A DNA stretch of 64,000 bases from Alentia gelatinosa (taxonomy: Eukaryota > Annelida > Polychaeta > Phyllodocida > Polynoidae): assembly GCA_950022655.1 (NCBI GenBank), contig OX465579.1:73915193-73979192 (forward strand), in the 5' to 3' direction. Numbering within the stretch: the first letter of the stretch is position 1; each line of letters opens with the position of its first letter. This document shows positions 1-10,759 of this stretch, one piece after another. Under the pieces are notes generated by a model. That model ran no database searches and had not been told where the DNA came from. It worked only from the letters and a program-made list of their open reading frames with translations. A program made the position numbers and the translations under genes.

Positions 1-118
1 GTCTGACTGAAGATCAGTGACGGCCAATGTAAATGGACTATTATGAGAACTCAAATAATCCACACCGTTTTTGTCGGCCAATGGAAATAACTAGCACGTT
101 TTCTGTTTCCACTTCTGC

Positions 119-123
119 CTCTG

Positions 124-222
<99 letters not shown>

Positions 223-250
223 GTCTGTCTGTCTCACTCTCTCTCTTTCT
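119..250. repeat. CT microsatellite
   Basis: A nearly pure CT dinucleotide run of about 90 bases, followed by interrupted CT and TG steps. The serine/leucine-rich reading frame through it is a by-product of the repeat and not a gene. Confidence 0.95.
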
Positions 251-1869
251 GTGCGTGTGTGTGTTTAAGATTCTGTTTCAGTCTTACTGTCTTTCTCTGT
301 TCCTTTCTCCTTGCTGTCAATTCAAGGGGCTTTTTTGTCAGTACTACGTGTGGCTAGCTGTAAGCGTTAGCCTTCAACTTCTCGGTACAGAATAATGCGG
401 TTTATATGAAAGCGACGGTGAGCGTGCCAACTGAGTGACAGCTCAGGGGTTGACACTGCGACCATATAGATATATTGTCTATAGGAGTCACGTTTCAATG
501 GGCGTCCAACACATATCTGTGACCACATACAAAGCGTGTAAAGCACCCATGAATGCTCCACACAGGGGACCTGTGTACAACAGACACCCAGCCGCGACAG
601 CTACGTCATCCGATACCACTTCCGGTTGCGTGACATGAAACAGGAGCGCAGATTGGTCGGAGCGTATGACAGAAAACGTTTAAAGATGAGCGAAAACCTG
701 TCTTTCGTTTGATTGTTTCCTTTTTTTGTCGTTCAGTTTCCTGTTCTTTTGGAGACTTGTTGGCTTTGACAAATGGGGTGAGTGTTCCCATTCACAGATC
801 TATTCTTTGCTCAATACAAAATCGCGGTAGCTGACTCGTATACTGCAGGAAACCTGTATTTCTGCATGACTGCCATGGATGTTCATCACGACTTCTCAAC
901 AGAATGGCGTTTGTGATTGATGTTGACGCAGAATGTGACGTTTCGTGAAGTTTCACCATTCCATGACGTAGACACCCTGCGTGGATGTATCCTCTTGGTC
1001 TGCGAGGGTCACGACTTACTTTGTTGATGAGGGGGACAATCCATGACCGTGACCTTGTCATGACATTGGATCCTCCTGTATCAACCCGGGTCATGGCTAA
1101 TCCATCCGATTCACAAAAACTGTCCTTGTGGTGTTCCTTTGTTCTTGTTTCACGGCCTGTACCTTCAACACGCAATATGGGTGAATTCATGCAACACCAA
1201 TGGTGATAGGGTGATTCATTGTGTGAATAGACCATTATAATAAGATCTATACTATGTCTTTTGAGGCTCATATATCCTCCTGAGCCTGTTCCTCTCGCAC
1301 CTTTTTACCATGTTTTATACCAACCTCTGTTTGGTATTGGTACTATTGGGCACCATATCTCACAAATACACATATATATTCTGAACATGCAATCGACGCA
1401 AGGCAGTATAAAGCGCCAAATCCACCGAGGCGATTCATGCGATTCCATGTGCGATCCATGCGACTGTGCGACTGTGCAAGCCATGCAAATGCTGTGCAAA
1501 CACCAGACCCACTACAGCGATTGTTCAGATCCACTAAGGCGAAAGTCATGCGACTGGTTGTTGCGAAGCTCATGCGAATGCCAGATCCATTAAAGCGAAT
1601 GTACATGCGAATGTAATGTGACAGAATGTTCCCTGATATATCTTTATTTCAAAGATTTTCGCTATTAGGCATGCTCATATATAGGACCTTGAGCTTGTAG
1701 CAACTCCATTCAAAATGGCGATGTCTATGGAGCCTCTAATTGCGGTGGTGGCCACTGTTTCTGCTATGGTGTCTGAAGAAGAAGACCTCTCGCCATAGAA
1801 AAGGAAGCCTCGTTGTTAGGTTAGACCGTGGATCAAAGCAAGAGACGATGCAAACTGGAACAGCACTAT
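251..1869. other. Spacer without recognisable gene
   Basis: No coding region can be supported here. Around 1420-1620 the words GCGATTCATGCGA, GCGATCCATGCGAC and similar recur irregularly with the core ATGCGA, suggesting a very decayed tandem repeat. Short open frames on both strands lack recognisable motifs. Confidence 0.5.
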
Positions 1870-2925
1870 CACTGCACGAAAACCACCATTTCACATATGA
1901 ATGCGCCCGGTATAGAGGTATGCTTTTGCGTATTCAAGGTCGTCCTATTCACCGTGTGTATATGCCTCACCTGTAGGCGTATATAAGCGTCCATGTTGCG
2001 GCCATATATATACATCATATATACGCCTGATTCTGTTGTATTTACACTACTATCCAATAGTTTCGATCTGTGACATTTGGGGACACCACTGTTAGCATAT
2101 TTCATTTGCCATTAGTCTTTAAGTCCTTGGTATATGGAAAATCCAATATTATCAATTTTTATCATAAAATTGTTCTAAAACCCTATTTATTATCTCTTAT
2201 TAACTTAGATGGGTTGAATTAACGGTATAGCAAGGTATAATATTGGTACTGGTAACTTATGATATTTGTATGCCTGTACAGTAGGGATGTATAGCTTTGT
2301 GTATAAGTATTTACTTCCCAAATTAGATCACTTATGGCTAGTGTAGACTAGTTTTTAAAAAGTTATTTATTTTGTGATGCTTAAAATCAATTCTTTTAGA
2401 TGTGAGTAAAAGTTTTTTGATATGATAGACATGGTAATATTCATAGCATCTTACTCTTACTTGGTATAGCTTAGGTTCAGTATTAATTCTATTATTATTG
2501 TTAATCTGGTCTTTGTACTCTGAATAAAAAGCACGAAACAGTATTTCAAGTCATAGCATGGTAAAAATATTTTGTGCGTTCCATAAGAAAAATCTACTTT
2601 TACTAAAAACTGAACTGCTTGGTAAAAGTCAATATAATTGGTATCCACATACAGCTGAGATGTTGCTCTAAAAGAAATTAAGGTTTTTAATTGATTATTT
2701 GAAATATTTTTAATCTTGTTTTGTGTTGCCCCAGAAGTCTGAATTGTACATTTTGAGAAAATCTGACCCATATACGCCCAGCGTATATATATCGCACAGA
2801 GGATATTTCCTCTCATATACGCCGGGTGTGAAATACAGCCAAGATGTGTCCGTATTTAGGACGAAACAGTCTTGTATACGCCTCATACGCTGGCGTGAAA
2901 TATGAATGTATATATATGAAAAGTT
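1870..2925 (-). mobile_element. CACTG-ended DNA element, copy 1 (one end lost)
   Basis: The left end begins CACTGCACGAAAACCACC, the same terminal sequence as copies at 18066 and 30991. The interior, including the block around 2040-2200 (TCCAATAGT, ACCAAGGACTT-like words reversed, ATTATCAATTTT), matches copies 2 and 3 in inverted orientation. The block at 2770-2905 matches the other arm of copy 3 (words ATACGCC, GGCGTGAAA, ACAGCCAAG). The expected terminal GTGCAGTG is missing near 2925, so the copy is truncated there. No transposase is encoded, so this is a non-autonomous element. The CACTG ends suggest the CMC/EnSpm (CACTA-like) group, which is inference. Confidence 0.7.
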
Positions 2926-3050
2926 AAGTCTACCCTTCAATAGAACTCTTCAAGACTTTAAATGACCAGACTCTGAAGATAGATAACTAGCTACGCACAA
3001 TATTGATTAGAACTTAATTAGACCCGTACCAATGGTGCAATATTTAGAAG

Positions 3051-3191
3051 GAAACCCACGAGATGAGAATGACTTGGCCCGTACTCCACCGAGTTTGACT
3101 GCGGAGTAATCCACGAAGCGAAGCTGAGTGAATTACGTGGCGGTCAAACGAGGTGGAGTGCAGACCAAGTTATTCTCCTCGAGTGGGTTTC
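3051..3191. repeat. Foldback hairpin element
   Basis: The left arm begins GAAACCCACGAG and the right arm ends CGAGTGGGTTTC. About 64 bases on each side can pair with roughly three-quarters identity around a short centre. The structure resembles a small foldback transposable element. No coding capacity is present. Confidence 0.75.
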
Positions 3192-3199
3192 TGATTTTA

Positions 3200-6060
3200 T
3201 CTCACCCCGCATAACATCATTTATTGCTGGAATAACTCACCAAATTAGCCATTGAGTATTGGGTACAATACTTTTATGGCCGTGGAGTACGACTTCCTAA
3301 CGTTAAGCCTATGGAGAAAAATACCGGGGTGAGATAAAGACTGGAACTTAACAAGTTGGTTTTTTTGTGTTTTTTTTTTTATTTCCGGATTTTAAAGTAC
3401 AACTATGTTTATGAAAGTAGCCAACTACTCTAGGCTTTGGTACCTAAAGGTATCATCAATTGCATAGGAGTTCATAGATATTCCTTTCAGCCTGCTCCTC
3501 TCTTGGATTAGCCTTATCCTGTCAACCAGCTTGGGGATGTCGTCTAGCGCCGATACAATTGTTCTGCTGTGACCACATACCTGCCATTCTGTAGTTCCTC
3601 CTGTATTTGGTTCTGTAACAAATCCCTATTGCCTGGGCTGACCGATGGTTGTTTTGTTTGACCCCCACCATGTTGGTGGTTCTGTTTGCTATCTTAAACC
3701 CATTGGAGGGAGGGAGGGAGAGATACACACGAAGAGGTCGATGCAGCAACTAATTACCTTTGGGGCTAATATGTACTTGGTAGCATTTGTAACCAAAAGT
3801 GTGAGTCAATGGCGCGCGTGTAGATTTTTAAGAAATTAAAATCCAATGAAATGATAACAGCAAATAAAAGCTTCGAATAACAGATTCAGATTGAAAAGAG
3901 GCGGAATGTTTTTGTGGTTTGAGTTGTTATTGTTTGGCCACGGTGGTAAATACAAACATCGTGTCAGGCTGGACTGATTTTAATAATTAACCACCAAAAT
4001 GAAACCTGAAAGGGTAAGCGTTCTGCTGATTACATTTTTATAAAAGGGCAGGCATTGGTGTGGAAGAAAGGGTTGTTTTGGGTAGGATGCTTCGCTGAGT
4101 TTAACAAGTGTACCTGTGGTACAGTACAACTACTGGAAATGTTGTCCTCTTTCAAAGCTAAGATCAGATTTTACTGTGTTGTATCCATATATATACGACA
4201 TAGTGTGATGCCCCTCGGCTACTGCCGGTGCATATGTCTCCACAACTTCTTCAGTTTCCGAAGGAAGTTGCTTTGAACCTCTCAAACAGAAAATAACTGT
4301 AGTATGTCCTTTTGAGAAGTGCTGACAGGGGTTCCTAACCGGGATTTTAACCGGATGTGACCCCACAGGCGTGTTCCCGTCTCATCGAATGGGTAGTGCA
4401 CTGTATGTAATTCCTGCTTTATTTACTTCAAATTGAAAATCCGCAAACCTTTCCTTTTTTCTCTTTGATATGGGATGTATGATACAATAACACGATGATT
4501 ATTCTAACCCTACATTATAGGAGGAATGCCAACAGGACGACCCTGGGACAAATAATAGACACCCTATAGTATCTAAGTACTACGCTTATCTTCGTTAGTT
4601 TTGGAACGGGGTCGGTTTCCATTTATCAAAATTTGAATATATCATCGGAACTTGAGGATATATTGCCATAAGACTAGAATAGTCATTGATCCAGCTGTCG
4701 ATTGCAATTGACATTTGTAAGGCTTCCTGCAGCATCATAACTACTACTCCTTCTTGCCCTCTGTACGACCTCGTACAAATTTAAACTGCTAAGTCCCTAG
4801 GCCTGGCGATTAGTTACCACAATTGCATTTAGAACAGGAACGCTAAGGTGGGATCAGATTTGTACCCGACGATGAATAACTTATTAGGGATGCGCCACCG
4901 GAGAGTCTTTGTCCATGAGTCTCAAGGAGGCACTCTATTCTGCTGGGTCCTCTAGGTCGGCCCTGAGAATCATCCCCAATGAGGCAGAGAAGATTCCCTC
5001 ATACGCTAACGGTGAATGCCTGCTGTGAATGGTAATATAGGTGGGAGAATATTGAATGAGAAGTGAAAGTTTGGGAAAAGCTGATACTTTTAGTGTTAGT
5101 AATTTACATTGGAATTTAGGTCAATAAACCTAATGTGTGATGACGTCCTCTGTTCTTGTGTGGCCATACCAACTAAGTTCAGTTCAGGAAACATAATTTC
5201 TTTAAGGCGAGATCCAAATACTCACGAGGTTGAGTCAAAACTACATCTTCGTATGAATCTTCTAACAGTTCTTATCATATACTCATGCCAGTGCTTATCA
5301 TATACTCATGCCAACCTCTGCTATATAGTGTATAGTTGATACAAATACCACGGTATTTGTATTTACTATACACCACCGTGGTGTGGTGGTATATAAAAAC
5401 GTACTAACATACTTTAAATGTGTGTTGTGATTGGCTGAAAAGATTTAACCGACCAATCAGGTTGGAGAGTGGTCAGTGGTGTACTTCAGGGATGATATTA
5501 ATAACAACCAGCACACTTTGAAACCAGTTTGGACGTCGTAACGTTTTTCCAAGAATTAACCTCATTGGTGCACGGGTTCTTATGTACCTTGGCGGTAGGT
5601 GGTGGGCGAGTACGTACCAATAAGGTTAACACATTTTGCTAAATTACCTTATGGAGCTGGCATATCACAAGCAGATTTTATATATGACATACAAAAAAAA
5701 GCTGGCGAAAATTCGATATTCATTTAATCCTCTGTTTTCCTCTTTTATCCCTATCAATGCACTGCCTTTTGAAGAGTGTAGTCCATAAAATACACAGCTT
5801 AGAGTCAATTTCACCCGCTGTTGCATATCGGCGCTTTTGAAGCGGGCAAATGTGTCGTCATTTCATAGCTACTTTCATTTACCACGGTTTTTAATACATA
5901 ACAGAACTTTTCAGGCATGATATTCTAAAACCATGACCCCACCTGTTGATTTATTAAAGTACTTTCGCTCTCTCCCAAACATCATTGCTGAGAGATACTG
6001 ATTCTAAATTTTTTTTTAAACCAAAAAAACTTTTATTATTTTTTCTTGATGACCTATTGT
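3200..6060. other. Spacer without recognisable gene
   Basis: AT-rich DNA with no gene I can support. A compact palindromic patch lies near 5330-5400, with ACAAATACCACGGTATTTGT followed by a second CCACCGTGG-centred patch. Other short open frames carry no domain signature. Confidence 0.5.
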
Positions 6061-6142
6061 GTTGCGCCTCATTTAATGTCAAAAGCGTGGAGAGTGTAGG
6101 AGAGCGTGGAGAGTGTAAGGAACAAGCTACATCAGAAACAAG

Positions 6143-6244
6143 ATGGCGGCACTTCTGGCCTGCTCACTTCGGAGCCGTCACAGCATACGTTTTCGCCCCG
6201 TACGAAGTATGTGGTCCCTGCTAGATGCCATCAAGTGGAGAGGA
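6143..6244 (+). CDS. Possible first exon of a host gene (mitochondrial-leader-like)
   Basis: The sequence AACAAGATGGCGGC places an ATG in a favourable context overlapping a YY1-type AAGATGGCGGC motif, which is common at housekeeping promoters. Translation begins MAALLACSLRSRH and is rich in Arg, Ser and hydrophobic residues with no acidic residue for the first 25 or so positions, like a mitochondrial targeting leader. After 34 codons there is a GGA|GTGAGA splice-donor-like site at 6245, and reading through reaches a stop at 6251-6253. No second exon was found, because the following DNA is a transposon relic. I do not recognise the protein. It could be a chance ORF or a decayed exon. Confidence 0.25.
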
Positions 6245-6419
6245 GTGAGATAATAGGTTTTCAAAGACCATAGGGAACAGTACTGGCCTGACATGACCGC
6301 GGCCCCTGTTACTGATGACTCGGTCGGGCTGACACATATATATATATACACAAGTTCGGGCGTCTGGTCTCCCTTATAGTGTAGGATGTAAGATCCCTCT
6401 ACCCACCGGTCTTAAACTC

Positions 6420-7440
6420 GAGGCCTGGTGAAATTTCTTTGTGTCCAAGGTGTGGACCCCAAGCTATACGACCTGGTCACTTCTGGGTGCCCCCATAAGA
6501 TATATATATGGGGCCTGTTAGTGACATCTCTGGGACCCCAAACCACTCCAGTGCAGCCGAGTATCCGGACCCCATTGATAGTTTCATCAGCAAGGAAGTG
6601 CAGCTGGGCGGCCTTATTGGCCCTTATGACCACGCCCCTTTCTACCCTTGGTGCCACATAGCTTCCCTTATGTCGAGGCCGAAGCAGGACTCGACCAAGC
6701 GACGTGTCATCTCGGACCTTACCCTCCCGTATGATAAGTCTGTCAATGCATATGTGGTTACAAACTCATTATTTAGCACCATTCATGACCATGGTCTACC
6801 ATCTATAGACTCCATTGTGGACGACCTGGTTGGGATGGGTGATGACCGACTTGAGTCATGCATACAAGAATTTTAAGTCAGACCCCCTTTACTGGCCTCT
6901 CCAGTGCCTCTAGTGGAAAGGAAAATTCTTTTTAGAAGCTAGTATGATTTTCAGGGCCCCTTGCTCAAGTTGCCATATGCAACAGGACGCCGACACTTTA
7001 GTGATGATACAGGGTCATAGAGGTTTGAAGGTCTGGATGTATCTTGACGGTATCATTGTTCTTTCACCATACAGGGAGCACTCGGTCGAACTCCCTGAGG
7101 CACCAACCAAGCGGCAGGGACCAGCTCGGTGTCTCAGGTGGCTCGGTATAAATATCAACTTGGAAACTAGGACGTTATCCATACCTCAAACCTGAGGACA
7201 TCTGTTTCGAGGCCCTTTTGAAGCTCCGGTCCATCTCAAGAAGAGAAATGGAGTCACTGGAGGGTTGTCATGGCTTGTACACGTCTCTAAATGCGTCCAC
7301 CCCACACATCTTTTCATCTCCAGGTTGCTCGAGACTCTCCGAGGTCCAAAAAGGAAATTCATCAACATCAACATCGAGGTCAGGTCAGACTTCGGGTGGT
7401 TTGATTAGTTTTCCAAGGCCTGGAACGGTGTAGCACTGAT
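6420..7440 (+). pseudogene. DIRS/Ngaro-type reverse transcriptase relic
   Basis: Three frames must be combined, so the gene is broken. From about 6508 the peptide includes EVQLGGLIGPYDHAPF and KRRVISDLTLPYDKSVN, the usual start of RT domains of tyrosine-recombinase retrotransposons. KNFKSDPLYWPLQCL-like residues follow near 6865-6905 in another frame. From 6944 the piece contains MYLDGIIVLSP at the position of the catalytic YLDD box (second Asp replaced by Gly) and then LRWLGININLETRTLSIP. From about 7200 come a helical connection region and a terminal WNGVALIP-like motif near 7425. Stops and shifts separate the pieces. The family call rests on remembered motif patterns, not on a search. Confidence 0.6.
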
Positions 7441-7972
7441 TCCTATATACCCATCGTTGAACTAACTATAGTTACATACCTCTGCTGGGGAGCGCATTAA
7501 TTATAAGCTATGTAGCGCGGGTGACGTTTTCGTCCCGGGCTGACGTTTTCGTCCCGCCCTGATCACGTGATATCATCCGACATTTACTCGAGGTCCAGAT
7601 GCAGAAGCTAATCGAAATACACAGATTTTGATGTGCAAATGATCACTATTTATATCCCTATATTTAAAAGAAGTAGAAAAGAAATAAACAAAGCCTAGAA
7701 AAATAAAGAACAACATCGCCGAGGTTCCAGCTGCTGCGATGTCAAAGCCTGAAAAATGTAAACACTATGACGTCATCGTAACGTTACATAGCAACATGCA
7801 TAGCAACGCATAGTTGCTATGACACAAGCAGGGAACGGGCAGGACAAAAAAAATATTGATTGCAGTTCCTCGATAAGGGTGGCCATGGCTTCTTGGAATA
7901 TCGCAGGTAGAGAAATATCCATTTTTATCGATATTTGAAGGTATATAGGAATACGAAACCAATTACCGGTTA

Positions 7973-8078
7973 ACAAAAGTCAAAGTTACTCGGTAAGGCT
8001 CGGAAAAATTACTGCCCGCGGCCAAGGCCCTTGGGCAGTAATTTTTCCGAGCCTTACCGAGTAACTTTGAACTTTTGT
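7973..8078. repeat. Near-perfect hairpin, 45-base arms
   Basis: The left arm (7973-8017) begins ACAAAAGTCAAAGTTACTCG. The right arm (8033-8078) is its reverse complement with one extra base. The 15-base centre is GC-rich. It lies between the RT and RNase H parts of the DIRS-type relic and probably belongs to a small foldback insertion there. Confidence 0.9.
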
Positions 8079-8224
8079 TCACCAGAACATAGTTTTCCTC
8101 TATTCCCGCTGGCAGCCGACCCACTCGATCAGGGTGGACGCGTGCCTCAGTGGAATAGGATGAAATGACTAGAGGTGGGCATGCGCCAGTCAGGTAGCCC
8201 CGGTCAAGGATGGGGCCGCCAACA

Positions 8225-8720
8225 TATCAGAACTTGAGGCTGTGAACGTTGTTATTGCTTTACAGACATTCGTACAAGAATTGGACCAAGGCAGCCACAT
8301 AGCATCTATTGCAACAACCTACCAGCTGTCCACCTATTCCAGAACGGTGTCAAGAACATAACAAGGTTCTGGACTGTGCCCGGGCAGCCTGGATGATCCA
8401 GGCACTTTACAGTGTGAAATATCATTTGTACATGTTCCAGGCATAGAAAATGTGGTCCCTGACAACCTAAGTTGGGCACACCTTAACCAAAAGTATTTTA
8501 AAGATGCCTGTGATGATGTCCGATGCCATGAACTGATACCTGTCGACCCATGCATTGACTTTCTTAATCATGTCCGCCCTCTCATCCAATCCAGTTCGGG
8601 AATCCCTATCACTGCAGGAGTAGGCAGTGGCATAATAGCTGGCCTCCTGCGCCCCTGGAACGATGCATACGTCTTGATTTATCGTCTTGGAATACCTAAG
8701 AAGATAAGATGTTTAATTCT
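8225..8720 (+). pseudogene. DIRS/Ngaro-type RNase H relic
   Basis: Around 8240-8270 a frame reads EAVNVVIALQTF, followed in shifted frames by an RNase H tail in which VHVPGIENVVPDNLSWAHLN (about 8424-8480) corresponds to the HIPG..N..AD.LSR signature that ends RNase H domains. From 8452 a frame runs to 8910, but it shows no identifiable tyrosine recombinase motif. The piece is collinear with the RT relic at 6420-7440, separated by about 0.8 kb that includes a hairpin, so both are probably one element. It is non-functional. Confidence 0.5.
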
Positions 8721-8919
8721 ACATGTCATCGCGATAGATGTTTCATTAAATCGCTGTGAAAACAGGAAAGTAACATTTTTTAATGTTTTTCATTTAAACA
8801 ATTCTGATGTTCATTCTATAACAGGAAATTTTATCCATAACACAGGTATATCATGTATATCCCAACAGATAGCCTCAAGTCTCAGCCTTCTAAAAATGTA
8901 TTGCTTATAAAAATTGTCC

Positions 8920-9300
8920 AATTAGTTATGATGTAAGAACGATTTCCATCTTTCAAGTTAGAAAAACACTAGTCTTTTACCACTATTAAGGACAAAGTGG
9001 AGAGGGCTCGTCTCGTTTTCGATTGACTCACATAGGCGGCCATTACAAGATGGCGCCAGTGTGAAGAGGGTCTATACAGACACAGCTCAGGCCATGGGAA
9101 AATCGCTTATATGGGCAATTAGTAAATAACATGCCCAACAAACTTTAAACTCTCTGAATTTGTATAATTTTATTATATTTATATATCTATTCCACCACCA
9201 CTCCCCATCATCTCATTCCATTACTGGCATTCTAGGTATTTTATATATCTTACCAAATATTATACATATTAATATCATCATATTTTACTATAATTTTCAT
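8920..9300. other. Spacer without recognisable gene
   Basis: No gene is visible. A second AAGATGGCGCC (YY1-like) motif lies near 9049-9059, but the frame after it closes immediately. Confidence 0.4.
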
Positions 9301-9323
9301 ATCATTAAATAGAATCTATTTAT

Positions 9324-9525
9324 TAATCATTACTATTGTATTATTACAATCCTACTATCTATATTATCCATTCTTACAAACAATGTATTAATTCACATTG
9401 ATTCATTTTATGTTATCACATTTATAATCATTACTATTGTATTACTACAATCATATTATCCATATTATCAAATCTTACAAACAAATGTATTAATTTTATA
9501 TTAATTCATTTTATGTTATCATTTT
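9324..9525. repeat. Tandem duplication, about 101-bp unit
   Basis: Two adjacent AT-rich units begin TAATCATTACTATTGTATTA, at about 9324 and 9425. They share the words CTTACAAACAA and CATTTTATGTTATCA with small differences. Confidence 0.8.
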
Positions 9526-10009
9526 ATCATCCATTTATCATTTAATAATAATAAATGTTATTTATTCCCAAGTTTGCCTCGTCATATTCTCTGTCCCTAG
9601 CTCAGCAGTGATCTGCATCATTATCGGTCTCTCTGTGTCTCCCTCCCTGTCTTCATGAAAATCGATGATAAAGGGTTTCAGCAAGTCTATGGTCTCAGGT
9701 GCAAGGCTTGATGACAGGGTTGAAGGGAGTAAAACACTGTACAAGGTGGGTCTGAATACAGTGTATTTAGGCTACCAGCAAATGAAGAAAGTTTAGAATG
9801 TTATACAGCTACAGACTGTATAACATTCGGTGTGAATCTGTCTCATTTGGTCTGAAAATAGGGGTCTCGTCCGACCACCCGGGCCGCACCTATCACAGTA
9901 AACCCACGGGTCGAGAGCCGGTTGTTACCCAGACCCAGCCCGATGTGAGTCCCAGGGAAGAACGGCCAGTCTACATAAACATTGGACCTGGTGTAGGCAC
10001 TCACATGTT

Positions 10010-10275
10010 GATTGGTTTGTTGGTTTGATTTAACGTCCAGTTAACCATTGCAGGTTCTCACCTGACTTTCTCAAGGTTCATTTACTCCACAAGGGTGGTG
10101 ATCGAATCTATGTAATGAATTTAGGTAGAAACCTCACTCCTACACATTTACTGAGGTGAGACTTCTTTTACTTCTCACACCACATAGACATGGTATGAGA
10201 AGGATTGGCCTTTGATATAGCAGTAAATCTACCACTGCTCGGGGTGAAGGAGAAAAGTGGCTGCAGTGGAATCAA
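10010..10275 (+). repeat. Dispersed SINE-like repeat, copy 1
   Basis: The unit begins with GTTTGATTTAACGTCC and continues through GGTGATCGAATCTATG, CACATAGACATGGTA and GGGGTGAAGGAGAAA. A second copy of the same series lies at 43680-43875. GATCGAATC resembles a polymerase III B box, which would fit a SINE, but I see no convincing A box. The opening phrase resembles dispersed repeats I associate with mollusc genomes, which is a recollection and not a search result. Confidence 0.65.
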
Positions 10276-10458
10276 CAAAGTCTGACAACCTTGGTATTAT
10301 TACATACCTATGGCCGAATGTCTATGAAATACTACCCGCTGCTAGGAGTACAGTATAAATAATGTTCGGGCGCACTGCGCCCGTAGTAAATATTCGGGCG
10401 CACTGTGACCATTGGGTCAAATGGTACATTTAATAAGTACATAAAATTATTTAGGTAT

Positions 10459-10622
10459 GTAATAAGAGAAAATGTGGTTACTGAGCCCGAAGGGATGCCA
10501 TTCTCGGCCTTTTTATACCATAAATATGTCCCTCCGCCTGTGGCGTCGGGACGTATTTATGGTATAAAAAGACCTCGAACGGCCATCCCTTCGGGCTCAG
10601 TAACCACGTTTTCTCTTATTAC
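10459..10622. repeat. Long hairpin, about 74-base arms
   Basis: The left arm at 10459-10532 begins GTAATAAGAGAAAATGTGGT. The right arm at 10548-10622 is its reverse complement with a few mismatches, including TTACTGAGCCCGAAGGGAT and its mirror. The centre is about 15 bases. It looks like a foldback element and has no coding capacity of its own. Confidence 0.9.
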
Positions 10623-10759
10623 AAGTCCAGTGCTCTTTACCACTAACTCCCCACCCCTGTCGCTTTTGTTATGCTTGCATGCAAGCATATCCAGTCTGTA
10701 TTACATTCTAAACTTTCTTCATTTGCTGGTAGCCTTTGGCTGCATCTGTGGCACCTGAA

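Noticed and set aside
33..395. 120-residue frame
   Set aside because: Its middle is the CT microsatellite read as Ser-Leu repeats.
1400..1640. CRISPR-like array of ATGCGA words
   Set aside because: Spacing and repeat sequence are irregular and the DNA is from an animal; it is only a decayed repeat.
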